Source: Ulota crispa
Lineage: Eukaryota; Streptophyta; Bryopsida; Orthotrichales; Orthotrichaceae
DNA length: 64,000 nucleotides
NCBI GenBank assembly: GCA_963920765.1
Contig: OY987247.1
Location: 10,822,471 to 10,886,470 of the forward strand
Direction: 5' to 3'
Numbering within the stretch: position 1 is the first letter of the stretch; each line of letters starts with the position of its first letter. The notes below the pieces were generated by a model. That model had not been told where the DNA came from. It did not search any database and worked only from the letters and a program-made list of their open reading frames with translations. Positions 1 through 11,568 of this stretch are shown one piece after another. A program made the position numbers and the translations under genes.

Positions 1-1316
1 AACAAGTCATTTTTTCATTTATAAAAAAGTTTAACATTGACATTCAAAGGTAAATATTAATTTCAAACTTTGATTACATTTATTTGCATACAAAAATTAG
101 AAATACTCAAAACTCTAATTTAAATTCCAATTCAAAACTCTAAATTTGCAATGAACAAAACCTCATCTACAAAACAATTATCATACATATGTTTATGAAA
201 ATTGTTGTATTCTTTCATAATTTCAAATTTAGAAAATAATAACATCCAAACTAATTTATAATTGACACCGTTTGAAACTATGAAGTGGTAAGAGATGGAA
301 GGACGCATTCATTGAATATATAAAGGTCAAGAGTTGCACCTTATGGTTTTTGAAGAGGCAAGTAAGGCTCCAAAATATTCATCCATCCTATACTCAACTC
401 AAGCTTCTAGCTTTTCACCCCGTCAATTTTAAATCCCATAGTTCTATAAACAATTTGAAGATCCTCACACGTGAGGAAGAGGAAGGGCAGATTTTTGGTT
501 TTTGAAGGACTTGCGGCATCCATTTGAAGGCTAGGATTTTGAGGTAGTAAATTTTATTGAGCTCCAGAAGATTGACATACCAAAACAATTGAATGAATTC
601 CTTTTATTGAGAGTTACTTCAATGTATTTAAATAAATGAATTTCATTCAAATGATAATTTCATCATGTTAAATAAATTGGCATGGAACCTTGAAGAATAA
701 ATTTTATGAGTGGCTAAGGATAATTTTTGCTATCTAACAATATTCAAAGTTGTATTCAAATACAAAACACCCTATTTCTGTCTTTATTTTTGAACATTTT
801 TTCTGGAGATTGCTATAAAAAAAACCTACTTGAAGTTTTGAAAATAGTGCCATATGTAATACTACCATTTTTGTTCAAAATAAGCTACAAACTCTCATAA
901 GTCCAATAGATATTTGTAAAAATTTTTGAGGCCAAGATGTTGATTTGTCAACAAAAGCTTGTTGTTCCATTCCACAAGAAAGTCACACAAAACCTTTCTT
1001 CTACATGACTTGATGTTGATAAAAACATGCATAGAAGTTTATTTTAGTTGTCATGATCCTAGAAAGTCAAAATAATAAATGATGCAAAAAACTCATAAAG
1101 AAATTAATACACATAGTAGTATTCAATCAATTTTATTTGCCTTTTTGCTCTCTAATTCATGCCAAATTTAATATAAACAAAAAAAACTTTACTTTCTAAG
1201 ATAAGTTACTTATTATTTTCCACGTAATCACATCAATTCTTTTGCATTGATTAAAGCTAGATAAGCAAGAGAGCTTCAACTACGTGTTTGTTATGTTTGT
1301 GTAGGTAAAAAAGATA
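1..1316. other. AT-rich upstream region, no gene seen
   Basis: Strongly AT-rich DNA without a convincing open frame. It presumably contains the promoter and 5' leader of the trihelix-like gene that starts at 1317. A possible splice acceptor (TGTGTAG before GTAAAA, about 1299-1304) lies just before the start codon, so an upstream non-coding exon is possible. No clear TATA box or terminal inverted repeat was found. Confidence 0.5.
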
Positions 1317-3699
1317 ATGGCAAGAGAATGGAGTTTACAAGAAACTAGAGTGTTGGTAGAAGAGCACATTGCTTTGAAAGAAGAGGAAAAACTTGCGAGC
1401 CGAACAGCAAGTGAGCATTGGAACAAAGTAGCCAAGAAACTAAGAGAAAAGGGATATTTCCGAAGTTACAAGAGTTGCAACAAGAGATGGTATAGATTAG
1501 AGCAGTATGAGGTTCAAATTTTTTCTTTCAATATGGAGGAGGGAAAAGATAAAAACTACTGGGACTTAACAAGAGCTGAGAGGGTAGAGTTTCGTGAAAA
1601 ATGGCCCCAACTGCCATCAGGCGATGGAATTGACAAAGAAATGTTTGATTTGTTGAAAAGGTTTTCTCATCAATATGAGAAGAAGGAAAAAGTAGAGTCT
1701 TCAAATTCATCTACCACGGGTGCAGATACCAAGGAAGTGGTGTATTCAAAGTCAAACACCGAAATCACTAGGTACCTTAATTTGCAGTCAGTATTTGTTT
1801 TCAGAATACAGAGTGTCGACTCATTCAAAAATTTAATAACCAATGTATTAGTGCCATATAAAATAACATGTCACCTCCATGAATGTCATCCATGAATGTC
1901 ATTCATAATGTTTTTGTATGCTGCTTGATGACGTCTCAGTCCATAAAAACAATATCATTCATAATAAAGCATGACCAATGCTAACAAATCATGCACAATG
2001 TCACCCCTAGATTTCAAATAATGACTTATGTTCGAGAAAATTTTATTGATACCCTTGAAGTTTGCAATATTTGTATAGATATCCCTAGTTTTTCAGAAAT
2101 TGCATATATATCCTTAGACCATAATTTTCAAATGTTTGTTTGTTTTGCATGCTACTTCTGTCCTTTGTGTGCATGATTCTTCTTTTCTGTTTTATTGCAA
2201 TCTTTGCTTTGAAATTGGTCATGAAAAAAGTAGTATGCACAACAAAACAAACGCTTGAAAAATATGGTCCTAGAATATTTGTGCAATTTTTGAAAAATCA
2301 GAGATATCTATACAAATATCCCAAGTTTCAGGGGTATCCATAAAATTTTCCCATTATATTTATCTTCGAACAACATTTAAAACATCAGTTTTAATTATTC
2401 ACTAATGTTTCCTTGATTGCCAACAGACAAACAGTTCCGCCGCCACCGCCAATACTGGCGACTCCACAGTCAACAACGCCAAGAATACTCCTGTCCCGCA
2501 CCACCATGGCCACCGGAGAAGAACTCTCGAAGCAACAACAAAACGAAGAATCTCAAAAGAAATCCAAACACAACTGGCCTGCACCAATAACAACAACAAC
2601 AACAACCGAACCACAACCACCACCACCACCACTGTCCTCGCAAGCAGGAGCGTTAGACGGATTCAAGCTCCAAGCTCGTGAGCTTCGCAAACGTCGAGCT
2701 GCAGAGTTCCGAAAAAACAACAGAACCGTTCCTTACAACAGCACTCACACAAACTTCACCAAATCCATGCCACCCTTTCTCCCAATCCCTTCCACAAATG
2801 CTGCTATCACAACAACAACAGGGACAACTGCCACAACACCTGAAATAACGACCTTCGGATCCATCACAACAATCCCTTCACAGAACAACACCACCATCAT
2901 CTTCGACGAAAACCCCATGAAAAACCTTCCCAAAGCTCAAACCAAACCTCCGATTCAGTTCAAGAGGCTGTTCCATTCATCTCCAAAACTAGATTCTATG
3001 CCCCCAAATCCAATGCAAGCGGCGGAGAAACCAATCATGTCGGCGAAGCAGATGTTCGAGAAGCACGTGTCTGAGAAGCAAGCATCTGAGAATCGAATGT
3101 CGGAGGAGAAGAAGGGTTACAGTAATTACTGTTCTTTTGCAGAGCCACAACAACAACAGCACCAACAACAACAACCGATTGGAAGTCGATTGAACTTTTT
3201 GAACGAGAAACCGCTGAGTGATCGGAAGCATTTGTTGACGTCGATCAACTCGCACTTGCCGTTGCTTCAACCTCGAGACCACTACTTCGGGAATAGTAAC
3301 AGCAACACCAGCAACAATAGCAACAACAGCAACAATAGCAGCAATAGAGGTGGCATCAACTTGGACGAGAGCACAGACAGGTTTTCGTTGGGGAGCTTGG
3401 ACGAGCAGTTGCAAATGATTCTAGGATTACAGCCAACTAGTGAGGATCAGCAAAAAGCAACAGATGGACATGGACAGCGATTTGATGGAAGGAATGGATC
3501 GTTAGGGGTGGAGAGTTTAGTAAGTTCAAGCGCTGCGGGAATGGTGAGTGTTGCCATTGCAGGACTTGGTGTGCAGCTGGACACAATTGTGAAGCTGTTG
3601 CAGGCGGAACATGCCGCGGAGCAGGAGGTTCGGAACAAGATGATTCAGTTTATGGAGTTCACGATGAAGTCCCTTGCAAATCATGGCTCCAGCAAATGA
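1317..3699 (+). CDS. Trihelix-like (MYB/SANT-type) DNA-binding protein, two exons
   Basis: Predicted 575-aa protein from exon 1 (1317-1771) and exon 2 (2427-3699). The intron 1772-2426 has AG|GTACC and CAACAG| borders, and both exons join in phase 2 to form an Arg codon. Seen: the N-terminal domain (residues about 3-115) has regularly spaced tryptophans W5, W35 and W58, a basic SYKSCNKRW stretch, and an aromatic/acidic helix around YWDL (81-84). This is the pattern of plant trihelix/MYB_DNA-bind_4 domains, which bind GT-type promoter elements in the nucleus. Exon 2 is low complexity: proline runs, poly-Thr, poly-Gln near residues 385-395 and an Asn/Ser run near 440. It ends in a predicted helix (about 520-565) that could dimerise, as in other trihelix factors. 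The ATG at 1317 is the first in-frame start. The family call is inferred from the tryptophan pattern; a transposon-derived MADF/SANT-like protein is the main alternative. Confidence 0.72.
2034..2353. mobile_element. Foldback MITE in the trihelix gene intron
   Basis: About 320 bp inside the intron 1772-2426. The two halves are imperfect inverted copies: GAAAATTTTATTGATACCC at the left pairs with GGGTATCCATAAAATTTTC at the right, and the similarity continues inward for over 100 bp (TATAGATATCCC versus its complement; GTTTGTTTTG versus CAAAACAAAC). No coding capacity. The left and right arms meet near 2190. A related terminal stretch appears at about 62500-62525. Confidence 0.7.
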
Positions 3700-5185
3700 A
3701 GAATTTAGTTAGCAAAGTCTTTTTAATGTACTAGAGTGTTTTTTTATATTCTTTTCGTAAGGAGCTGATTAGGGGTCTTTCTATCTTTGTATAAACAAAA
3801 ATAAATTAGAGCCTAGTTTAGTAGTTTGTGATTAGTGTAGTTTAGTTTAAAACTCTTGTTGTTTGAAGTCTGTAGAAGAACGTTATAAGTTGTTGGATAT
3901 TTGGTAGTAGTTGAACCCAGACAATCAGATTTAGGTCACCGGGTAGATGGATTCCCAAGTGCCTTACTGTTTCCAAATATTGCTATAGACATTGCTAACT
4001 GAATGCCTGTTGCATTAAAGGTTATTCCTTATTAGGTGCATTAGAAGATAAAGAATGTAGATCTAGAGGTTTTTGGGCAAAACAAATAATGGACTAAGAA
4101 GATTCTAGTTGTAAGATTTATATTTTTGTAATTTTTTTCTTCTTTGTGGCCATCAAATCATCAATCACCTAGTTGCAGAGTAGAGAAAATTGCTTTCTAA
4201 AGCATACTTGGATGTATTTGATACTTTTCATACAGCTCCTACTAGTATAGATTTTTGAAAACATTCATTGTTTATCACTATTAGTATTAGGGGTTAAGAA
4301 TGTTTACATATGTTTCATATTGAATGTGCAATTAAAGAATTCATGCTCGAGAGGCTTATTTTTATTTTTAAGCAGTGTCGATTATTCCTGCAAAGATACT
4401 ATCAAATCTATTAATAGTAACGTCATAAAATTGATATTAGATGCACCAATTGGCAATCAAAATCTTGACTAGTTTCTAGTTTCTACGATTGAATTGAACA
4501 TTGTTGTAAATCAATACCCATTTTGAAAAAAAGTAGGGCTAGTGGGACTTATCACTTAATATGACGTGTTTTGGAGGGAGCAAGTTTTGTTGGAGAATAG
4601 CTTCTCATTGTAGGATTCATACACATTGAAGGACTGTCCAAATTGGTTAGTTACTACTGACTAGACCCTTATGAGCCGTATGTCACTACTTTTGAAACAT
4701 GAATACCATCAATTTCACACGATTGACTTCCAATACTCAGCCAGCCAAGTCTCTGCAAAGTGTTGTTTTTTTTTTTTCATTCTCGTGAGCAGAAATAGTT
4801 TTGAACTTTTGAGTCATGAAAGAGACACGCAGTAGAGTTTCAAGGTCAACATGCCAAGTTTAAGACTTGACGTGGACCTCCGTGAAGGTCACACTTTTCT
4901 CACCCACGCGGAACACTGCAGCTTCTTTTCGAACAGAGATTCATGCCAGCAAGCGATGCAACACATTCTTCCAATTTCCCCGGAGCGTTGAAATCCCGGC
5001 AGGGCTACTCGTGACGGTGGATCCGATACATTCGACGCGTCGTCGCAGTTGTTGGCAAAAACGACTGCACCGAATCACCCATCCAGTAATAACCAGCCAC
5101 GACATGTTCATATTTTTCTGCAACTCCTGAGATCACCTTTGAGTTTCACAAACGATTCAAAATCCGATCCGCCTCCAGGTTTTAT
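3700..5185. other. Intergenic region between trihelix and F-box genes
   Basis: Holds the 3' end of the trihelix gene and the promoter of the F-box gene. The stretch 3900-4800 is AT-rich with nothing recognisable. From about 4840 base composition shifts to higher GC, consistent with an upstream regulatory region for the gene at 5800. No repeat ends were found. Confidence 0.45.
3800..3805 (+). promoter_or_regulatory. Possible polyadenylation signal of the trihelix gene
   Basis: AATAAA about 100 nt after the stop codon, in a T- and A-rich 3' region. Plant signals are degenerate, so this is only a candidate. Confidence 0.35.
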
Positions 5186-5193
5186 TATAAATA
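5186..5193 (+). promoter_or_regulatory. TATA box candidate for the F-box gene
   Basis: TATAAATA within a GC-richer context, followed 25-35 nt later by a CA-rich potential start site (GTTCACAAGG near 5213). A transcript from here would give a 5' leader of about 580 nt before the ATG at 5800, or one shortened by splicing. It is the best-formed TATA box near any gene in the window. Confidence 0.5.
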
Positions 5194-5799
5194 CACCATC
5201 CGTGCTGTACAGTTCACAAGGCAATCACCGGCAGTTCCCCCTCCTTGAAAATCCACGTAGCTCTCGGGGAACTTGAAATTTAGCAGCAATTCCTTGAGCA
5301 GGGGGAAGTTTGTGCTTCGTTACCAACAATTCGGTCACTGTATGTTGTCCATCTAGTACTGACACCAATCTCATCAAATTGGCTGTTGCTGTTACGTTGG
5401 CCTGGTTCAGACGGCTTGGCCCAAAACCCAGAGTTCATACCAATTCTAGATTATGAACTGAAATTAAATCTATGAAATGTGTGTCACTCCTGATGCATAA
5501 ATATCGCCAAGTTAACAAATATTGACGTTAACTGCATACTTTTTGGTTCTTTTTCAACATCCTGGGTCAAGTTTTGAGAATCAGTTACTTAAGAAACGGT
5601 GGCAGTGATGCTGAGCTAGATTGCAAAAACTTTCTCAGAAGCCGTTCTTCACAACTATGTGCATGGAGAATACCTTACAGATCAGCCTGTAACCTACATT
5701 TCGGTTGTCTAAACCAGCTTGGTTTGTAAAACTCCGGCATTTCGAAATCAGCTCACTTTGGTAGATCTGTCGGAGCCTTTTCTAGTTGATACTGCAGCT

Positions 5800-8700
5800 A
5801 TGGCGCATTGTGAGAGAAGCGGTGGCGGCGGTGTTCTGACGACGGACGTTCTGCGCGAGGTGTTGAAGAGAGTGAACGGGGTGACCATGGCCAGAGCGAG
5901 CTGCGTGAGCACGCAGTTCCGGAGTCTGGGCGACGAGGAGCCGTTCTGGGAGAACCTTTGTCACCAGCGATGGCCCTCCATCACCGAACTGGCCTCCATG
6001 AAGGAGCTCGTGTCTTCCATGGGGGGTTTCAGAAAGCTGTACAGCAATTGTTTCCCCTTCATTCTCTGCGACTCGAAGACCTCTGCGAGGGCACGGCGGC
6101 AGGACTGTTGCGACGACAGCAGCAAGGTCGTGACGGCAGCGTCGGGGTTGGTGTCGATCGTGGATGTGAGCTGCCATGGCGAGGCTTTGCTCTCGAGGAT
6201 CGTCACTGGCGTGCCTGGTGCCACAGCGGTGTGCGGACGCCTGGTTGACGTGGCCGGGGAGGGAGTCGTCGGTGCCACTGAAAGCATCGTATCTCTGTCA
6301 ACCTTGTGGGAGGTAGCGCTTTGTAGCCAGGTACAGTCTGAAACCTACTGTTTGGATTTTGGAACACGCGACAGCAAATACTAGTCAATGTTTCCAAGGC
6401 TCGGTTTACTGCACATACGTCGATCTGGGGCCCCAGCAGTGTCAGAGCTTAAAAATTTAATATTCCATGGCTGCCCTGCACAGGCCCCAGAGCACCTCAG
6501 AATGAAGCTAAGTAGGCCAGTTCATTTCATCTACAAATCTCCTCATGTAAATAAAAATTCTACTGAAGTACTTCTTGCTCCTCATTTGTATTGGTCCCTA
6601 TTTTTGGAATCTGGAGCACAAAGCCATTTAGGAATCTCTTGATGCACTTCAATAGGGTTACAAAAAATGAAGAAAATCACGCATTGAAAGTTTACTATCA
6701 TGCATGGTCATTGCTTTTGAGTTTTGGGTTCTTTTGATCTAGTAAAAAATGGAACGTTATTCCTTTATTGTGGATCAAGAAGTCTCCAAAAGTTGTACAT
6801 CAAAAAAGTAGAGGTACTCAACAAGTCTTGGATTGCATGCCACACTACATGTAGAAAATGCAATTTTATCATGGTATGCAAGGAACTTTACGTTTTGAAT
6901 TAGTAAGGAATCAAGACTAACAATACTATGAGGGATTGATTATTAAGATTTCACCAAAATTGACAAATAGATTATGCAATTGTTTGCTAAAAGAAATGAC
7001 ATATAGTCTTCTCCATGCTTCAGCTATTGTGAACAATGTATGTTGACCTCCAGGTCTTGTTCCACCAACCATAGAATAAATTGATTTTTTCATAAATTTA
7101 AACAACAAAAAAGAAGATCATTGTACTACTAAAATTACAAGGCCCTTTGTAATATCACATCTTGACCTCCCTGTGATACTATCACATATACACAACTAAT
7201 ATACATGCACACACTTTGAGTGAGTAGGACATGTATAGGTAACGTGATGTTCAACATTTAAAAAACTTAGTGTCTCAATAATTAGTTGGTCTAGAATGTA
7301 ATGTTGATGTACTTCATAGAAAATCAATATCTCATAATTGGTTCAAAATCTAACCTTGATGTATTGTCATTTTAGTCCTTATTTCAAACCAATTCTAATC
7401 ACAATGTTGAGTACCTCTAACTATTTGATGTACAACTTTTGGAGACTTCTTGATCCACAATAAAGGAATAACGTTCCATTTTTTACTAGATCAAAAGAAC
7501 CCAAAACCCAAAAGCAATAACCATGCATGATAGTAAACTTTCAATGCGTGATTTTCTTCATTTTTTGTAGCCCTATTGAAGTGCATCAAGAGATTCCTAG
7601 ATGGCTTTGTGCTCCAAATTCCAAAAATAGGGACCAATGCAAATGAGGAGCAAGAAATACTTCACTAGAAGTTTTATTTGCATGAAGAGGCTTGTAGATG
7701 AAATGAACTAGCCTACTTAGCTTCATTCTAAGGCGCTCTAGGGCCTAGGCAGGGCAACCATAGAATATTAATTTTTAAGCTTTGACACTGCTGGGACCCA
7801 GATCAATGTATGTGTAGTAAACCGAGCCATTTGCTTGGGCTGCCCCTCCCTTTGAGCTGCCTTGTGTGAGACCAGAAAAACTAGTCTAATTGCTTGGTTT
7901 GCAAATACAACACTAAGGTAGCAACACTCATAAGTGTGAAATTAAGGATTTTGTACTAGGAAAATCAATTGATGAACATTGACAAAAAAGTTGTGAAGCT
8001 TGCAAGAGGAAATCAATAATATTAACATCAATTTCAAAGTTCCAATTGCAAGCATTTGTTCACAAAGATTTCTCAAAGTCCTAAATTAATGAAAATGTAT
8101 AGTTGTGTGTACAAGATGTCTTCAATGTGGTCATATGCTCATAATACTAACTTTACGAGTTCTTAAGTAGTGAGATGAGACACCCAAAACCGTCATGCCA
8201 ATCACCCATAACCAATTTTTTTTGTATTTGTAAGTCACTAACGATCTGTCACAAGAGTAGGTAACCCCATGGAGATCCTCGTGAGCATGCGTGTTGCTTT
8301 AGTTGCACAAGTGTGGTTTTAAGGTAGCAGCACCCATGCTCACGAGGGTCTCCATGGGGTTACCTACTCTTGTGACAAACCGTCAATGACTCACAAATAC
8401 AAAAAATTGGTTATGGGTGACTAAGTGATGGTTTTGGGAGATTGGCATGACGGTTTTGGGTGTCTCATCTCACCACTTAAGAACTCGTAAAGTTAGTATT
8501 ATGAGCATATGACCACATTGAAGACATCTTGTACACACAACTATACATTTTCATTAATTTAGGACTTTGAGAAATCTTTGTGAACAAATGCTTGCAATTG
8601 GAACTTTGAAATTGATGTTAATATTATTGATTTCCTCTTGCAAGCTCACAATTTTTTTTTTAAATGTTCATCAATTGATTTTCCTAGTACAAAATCTTTA

Positions 8701-11054
8701 ATTTCACACTTATGAGTGTTGCTACCTTAGTGTTGTATTTGCAAACCAAGCAATTAGACTAGTTTTTCTGGTCTCAAACAGGGCAGCTCAGAGGAAGGGG
8801 CAGCCCAAGCAAATCGTGTATTTGTGGCACTGACAAGGTGGGGCCCAGATTGACATATGTGCAGTAAACCGAGCATGTTTCCAATACCAATTGTCAACTT
8901 GAACATTAGTTGTCAACTAAATTTCCACTTAATAACCTATGTTAGTAAATAGTTTCTACATTAAAGTGCTATTCAACATGGACTCTAATTAAGGGGCTTC
9001 AAACATAAAATCTGGCCTTTGAACTTCTCACCTCACAAGATCTCTACTCATTAGTGAATTGTTTTTGTTCCCTTGCATGCGCAAAGTCTGAGACACTCGT
9101 GAGTTTGTAGAAGTTTCTGCAAAAGAGGTTTTGAAGTTTGAGGACGTAGGTGAATGAGCCACGCAAAGCCACAAAAGTGAGTTTCTAAAGTTCACTCCTC
9201 ACGTGAATCACGTTAGGAGTGAAGTCCAGAGGTGAGTCACCTCGCAGTTCACTAGTGAATTCACAGAGGTGAATTGGGACGTGGGTCACCTGAAAAAGTT
9301 TTAAGTTTGAAGCCCCCTATTATTGTCAACATGAATATTAAGGTACAAGGCTCATAAATTGTCTATCTAAGGGCTGAAATTGAATTTTGGGGAGGTAAAA
9401 CTTTTTGAAATATTTTTCAGGAATTGGCATCTAACCCAAGTTGTTTCATAATTTTTGGAGTTTTGTGATCATAATTATGAAAATTTGAAGTTGAAGTGCA
9501 TAGGGCTCCAAAACCGCCCACCTCCTCAAATGTACTTTCCTTATACATTTCTGAAGCCTACAAAAAATAACATGTACTAAGGGCGTACATTTGAGAAAGT
9601 GGACGATTTTAATGCCCGGACAGTTTTAGAGCCTCCTACCTTAGTTGATAACCAAATGAGATTTAAAGTGAGTTACACGATATTGTAAATAACACTATTA
9701 ATTTCAATATTAATGTATTGCTCTTATCATAATTCTTGCAATGATGCTACAACGAAAAGTACTTGATTATTTGAGACGAGGGCTTTTGGTGCCAGCCACA
9801 CAAGCAATCATTTTATTAACAAAACAAATTAGGTTGATGACTTTTAAATTATGTCAAACAATCAGGCTCTAACATAATGTGACCCTATGGGCTAAAATGT
9901 CATCCAGTTTCCATAATCCATAAACCCAATTGAAGAACTTGGGTCCTATATGTTTATTTGAAACTAGGCCATACCAAGGGCTTTATGCTAGAGTCGACAC
10001 ATAAAGCCAACATCAATTGATTTTCTGACTTGATTGGTGACCTAATGAATTTGTAATTGAAACAACTCCAGATTGGGTTTGATCTTCTATGTAACATGGC
10101 CCTAATTCTTCAAGTCAGTGTAAAGATGATTTGAATACACGAAACTTTTGTTTAATTACTTGTTAAATATATGATGTATTTAACTACTTATGAATTATTT
10201 ATGTAATTATGAACATCTCTTGATGTTTTGTAAGCATTTTTTGATGTTTGCAAAATATTTTCAAATTTTTTATAAAACATAACAAAATTGAAGTTATTAT
10301 TTATAAACTTTGGATAATTCATAAATAGTTAAACATGATATATGCACTTGTAGTTGTCCACTTTCTGTATACTTGAATGTTTGAAAATCTTCTCATGTTT
10401 TGCATGTATTTCTCAATATTTTGTATGATTCTTTTTATTTAGTTATACATCTTGATGTTTTGCATGTGTCACTTGATGCTTTGCAAATCATAGCAAATTT
10501 TTGGATCACTTGTGGACTTTGGAGGAGTGAAATGTTTTGCAAAGCACCAACACAGAACCACAATGTTGTCTTGGCAGATTCGATTGAGCTGGATCTTGAT
10601 CGACAAGGAGACGCACCAGGCGGTGAATCTAAGTAGCTGGAAACCACTCAACGGCGGAGTCCATCGCAACGATGACAATACCGTCGTCCTCCGCTTTGGT
10701 TCCATGCTTCCATCCACCTCCACCACTACTTCTCCTGTCCACTGCAACGTCACCATGCAATGCGCAGCAACAGTGGACATGGACCGTGTGAGAGTGACAG
10801 AGCTAGGGATGCACCTAGAGGATGTGCATGGCGTGCATCTGCGAGGCCTCCACGCCATAGCCGCGTTGTCGAATGCATTGCACTGTTGCAACAAGACTAT
10901 GGAGGAGTGCCGCGTTGAAGAGAGCTTCCGGTCTTTCATGGCTTCTCAGATCTCCAATCAGGAATGGTTGATGCGGCGTGAGATTCACCGCCAAATTGCC
11001 GGCGCTGTCTTTTTTATTTCTGCATTTGTGATTGGGATGAACCTCTTCATCTAG
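5800..11054 (+). CDS. F-box protein of the At2g27310-like family, two exons with a transposon-filled intron
   Basis: Predicted 335-aa protein: exon 1 5800-6330 (177 aa), exon 2 10578-11054 (158 aa plus stop). The borders are CAG|GTACAG and TTGGCAG|ATT, and the join is phase 0. Seen: an N-terminal F-box (residues about 12-54; LTTDVLREVLKRV, ASCVSTQFRSL, EPFWENL), then a QRWPS and GGFRKLYSNCFP segment. Exon 2 starts with LSWILIDKETHQAVNLSSWKP. The protein ends in a hydrophobic stretch (last ~20 residues), a possible membrane anchor. These blocks in this order match plant F-box proteins of the At2g27310/At2g36090 type, and the joined length is normal for that family. Known role of the class: substrate adaptor of SCF ubiquitin ligases through SKP1 binding; no substrate can be inferred. 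ATG 5800 was chosen because no upstream ATG opens this frame. Arabidopsis relatives are, as I recall, intronless, so the intron 6331-10577 is unusual; most of it is mobile DNA. Confidence 0.85.
6399..8874. mobile_element. Composite foldback element with 10-bp target duplication (Mutator-like)
   Basis: 2476 bp in the F-box intron. Both outer ends read GCTCGGTTTACTGCACATA going inward. They are flanked by ATGTTTCCAA (6388-6397 and 8875-8884), a 10-bp direct repeat of the size Mutator-like elements make. Inside are two foldbacks. The first is 6399-7827, with ~430-bp inverted arms (6399-6836 against 7400-7827) around a unique centre. The second is 7831-8818, whose arms (7831-8296 against 8331-8818) leave only a short loop. 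A third copy of the terminal motif lies at about 7810-7827, the junction of the two. No transposase is visible. Confidence 0.82.
7914..8729. repeat. Head-to-head TAAGGTAGC-type MITE copies forming a near-perfect palindrome
   Basis: Forms most of the second foldback inside the composite element. Its outer ends are TAAGGTAGCAACACTCATAA and the reverse complement. A further TAAGGTAGCAGCACCCATG end sits at the centre (8320). The right half (8320-8729) alone resembles the complete element at 30344-30711, so the palindrome probably arose from two copies in opposite orientation. Confidence 0.68.
8992..9318. mobile_element. Small inverted-repeat element (AGGGGCTTCAAAC ends)
   Basis: Ends AGGGGCTTCAAAC and GTTTGAAGCCCCCT are inverted copies, with ATTA directly repeated outside (8988-8991 and 9319-9322). 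The interior is richer in GTGA/TCAC motifs than its surroundings and has no long frame. It lies in the F-box intron. Confidence 0.6.
9339..9643. mobile_element. TAAGGTAGGAGG-family MITE, copy 1
   Basis: 305 bp in the F-box intron. It starts TAAGGTACAAGGCTCATAA and ends GAGCCTCCTACCTTA. The interior (CTAAGGGCTGAAATTGAATT, then a CACCTCCTCAAATGTA motif and its inverted partner) is shared with the copies at 18037-18350 and 43405-43733. Confidence 0.75.
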
Positions 11055-11568
11055 GACGCCCTTTTGGTTAAATTGGTGGTATTCAAGCATCAGAAACTAG
11101 TGACCTAAATCTATCTCTGCACAAAAGTCAAATATTAGTCCTGTATAGATTTTGAGATTAACCCATTGACGTATGTGGTTGATTCTGGGGTGGGCAATCC
11201 TTTGAATAGCCATTTGGGGAAAATTTTAAAACTATTGAAAACAGATGTCTATTACAGATCTGACCATACATATGGAAGTATCTTGCAAGGCTTAGTGTTA
11301 TGCATCATGAATTATGCTTACTCTTTAGTTGTTATGGTCATCTTTTTGCATTTATTGGTGTATTTTCAGTGGTACTCTTTTAGTTTTTTCAACCCTCTAG
11401 CCACATGCCACCTCAGATTGGCTTGATTATTGTCCTAAACTCTTCACTTTCCAATTCTCCATGCCTGTCCCCTTTGCCACGTCATCAAATTCCTTAACAT
11501 GCTCTCTCTACAAACTGAAAAGAGGCAAAATCGACCATAAAATGGTCGACTAGGCATTAATGAATTAA
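11055..11568. other. 3' flank of the F-box gene and a solo right end of a TTAA element
   Basis: Contains the putative 3' UTR. At 11532-11564 lies GACCATAAAATGGTCGACT and then a degraded terminus abutting TTAA. The same palindrome and spacing form the right end of the element at 21182-21719, so this is probably a decayed right end of an older element. It shares one TTAA (11565-11568) with the next element. Confidence 0.45.

Noticed and set aside
10400..10577. Start of a separate gene at 10512 upstream of F-box exon 2
   Set aside because: The sequence before 10578 has no family similarity, whereas the acceptor at 10577 joins exon 1 in phase and restores the full F-box protein.
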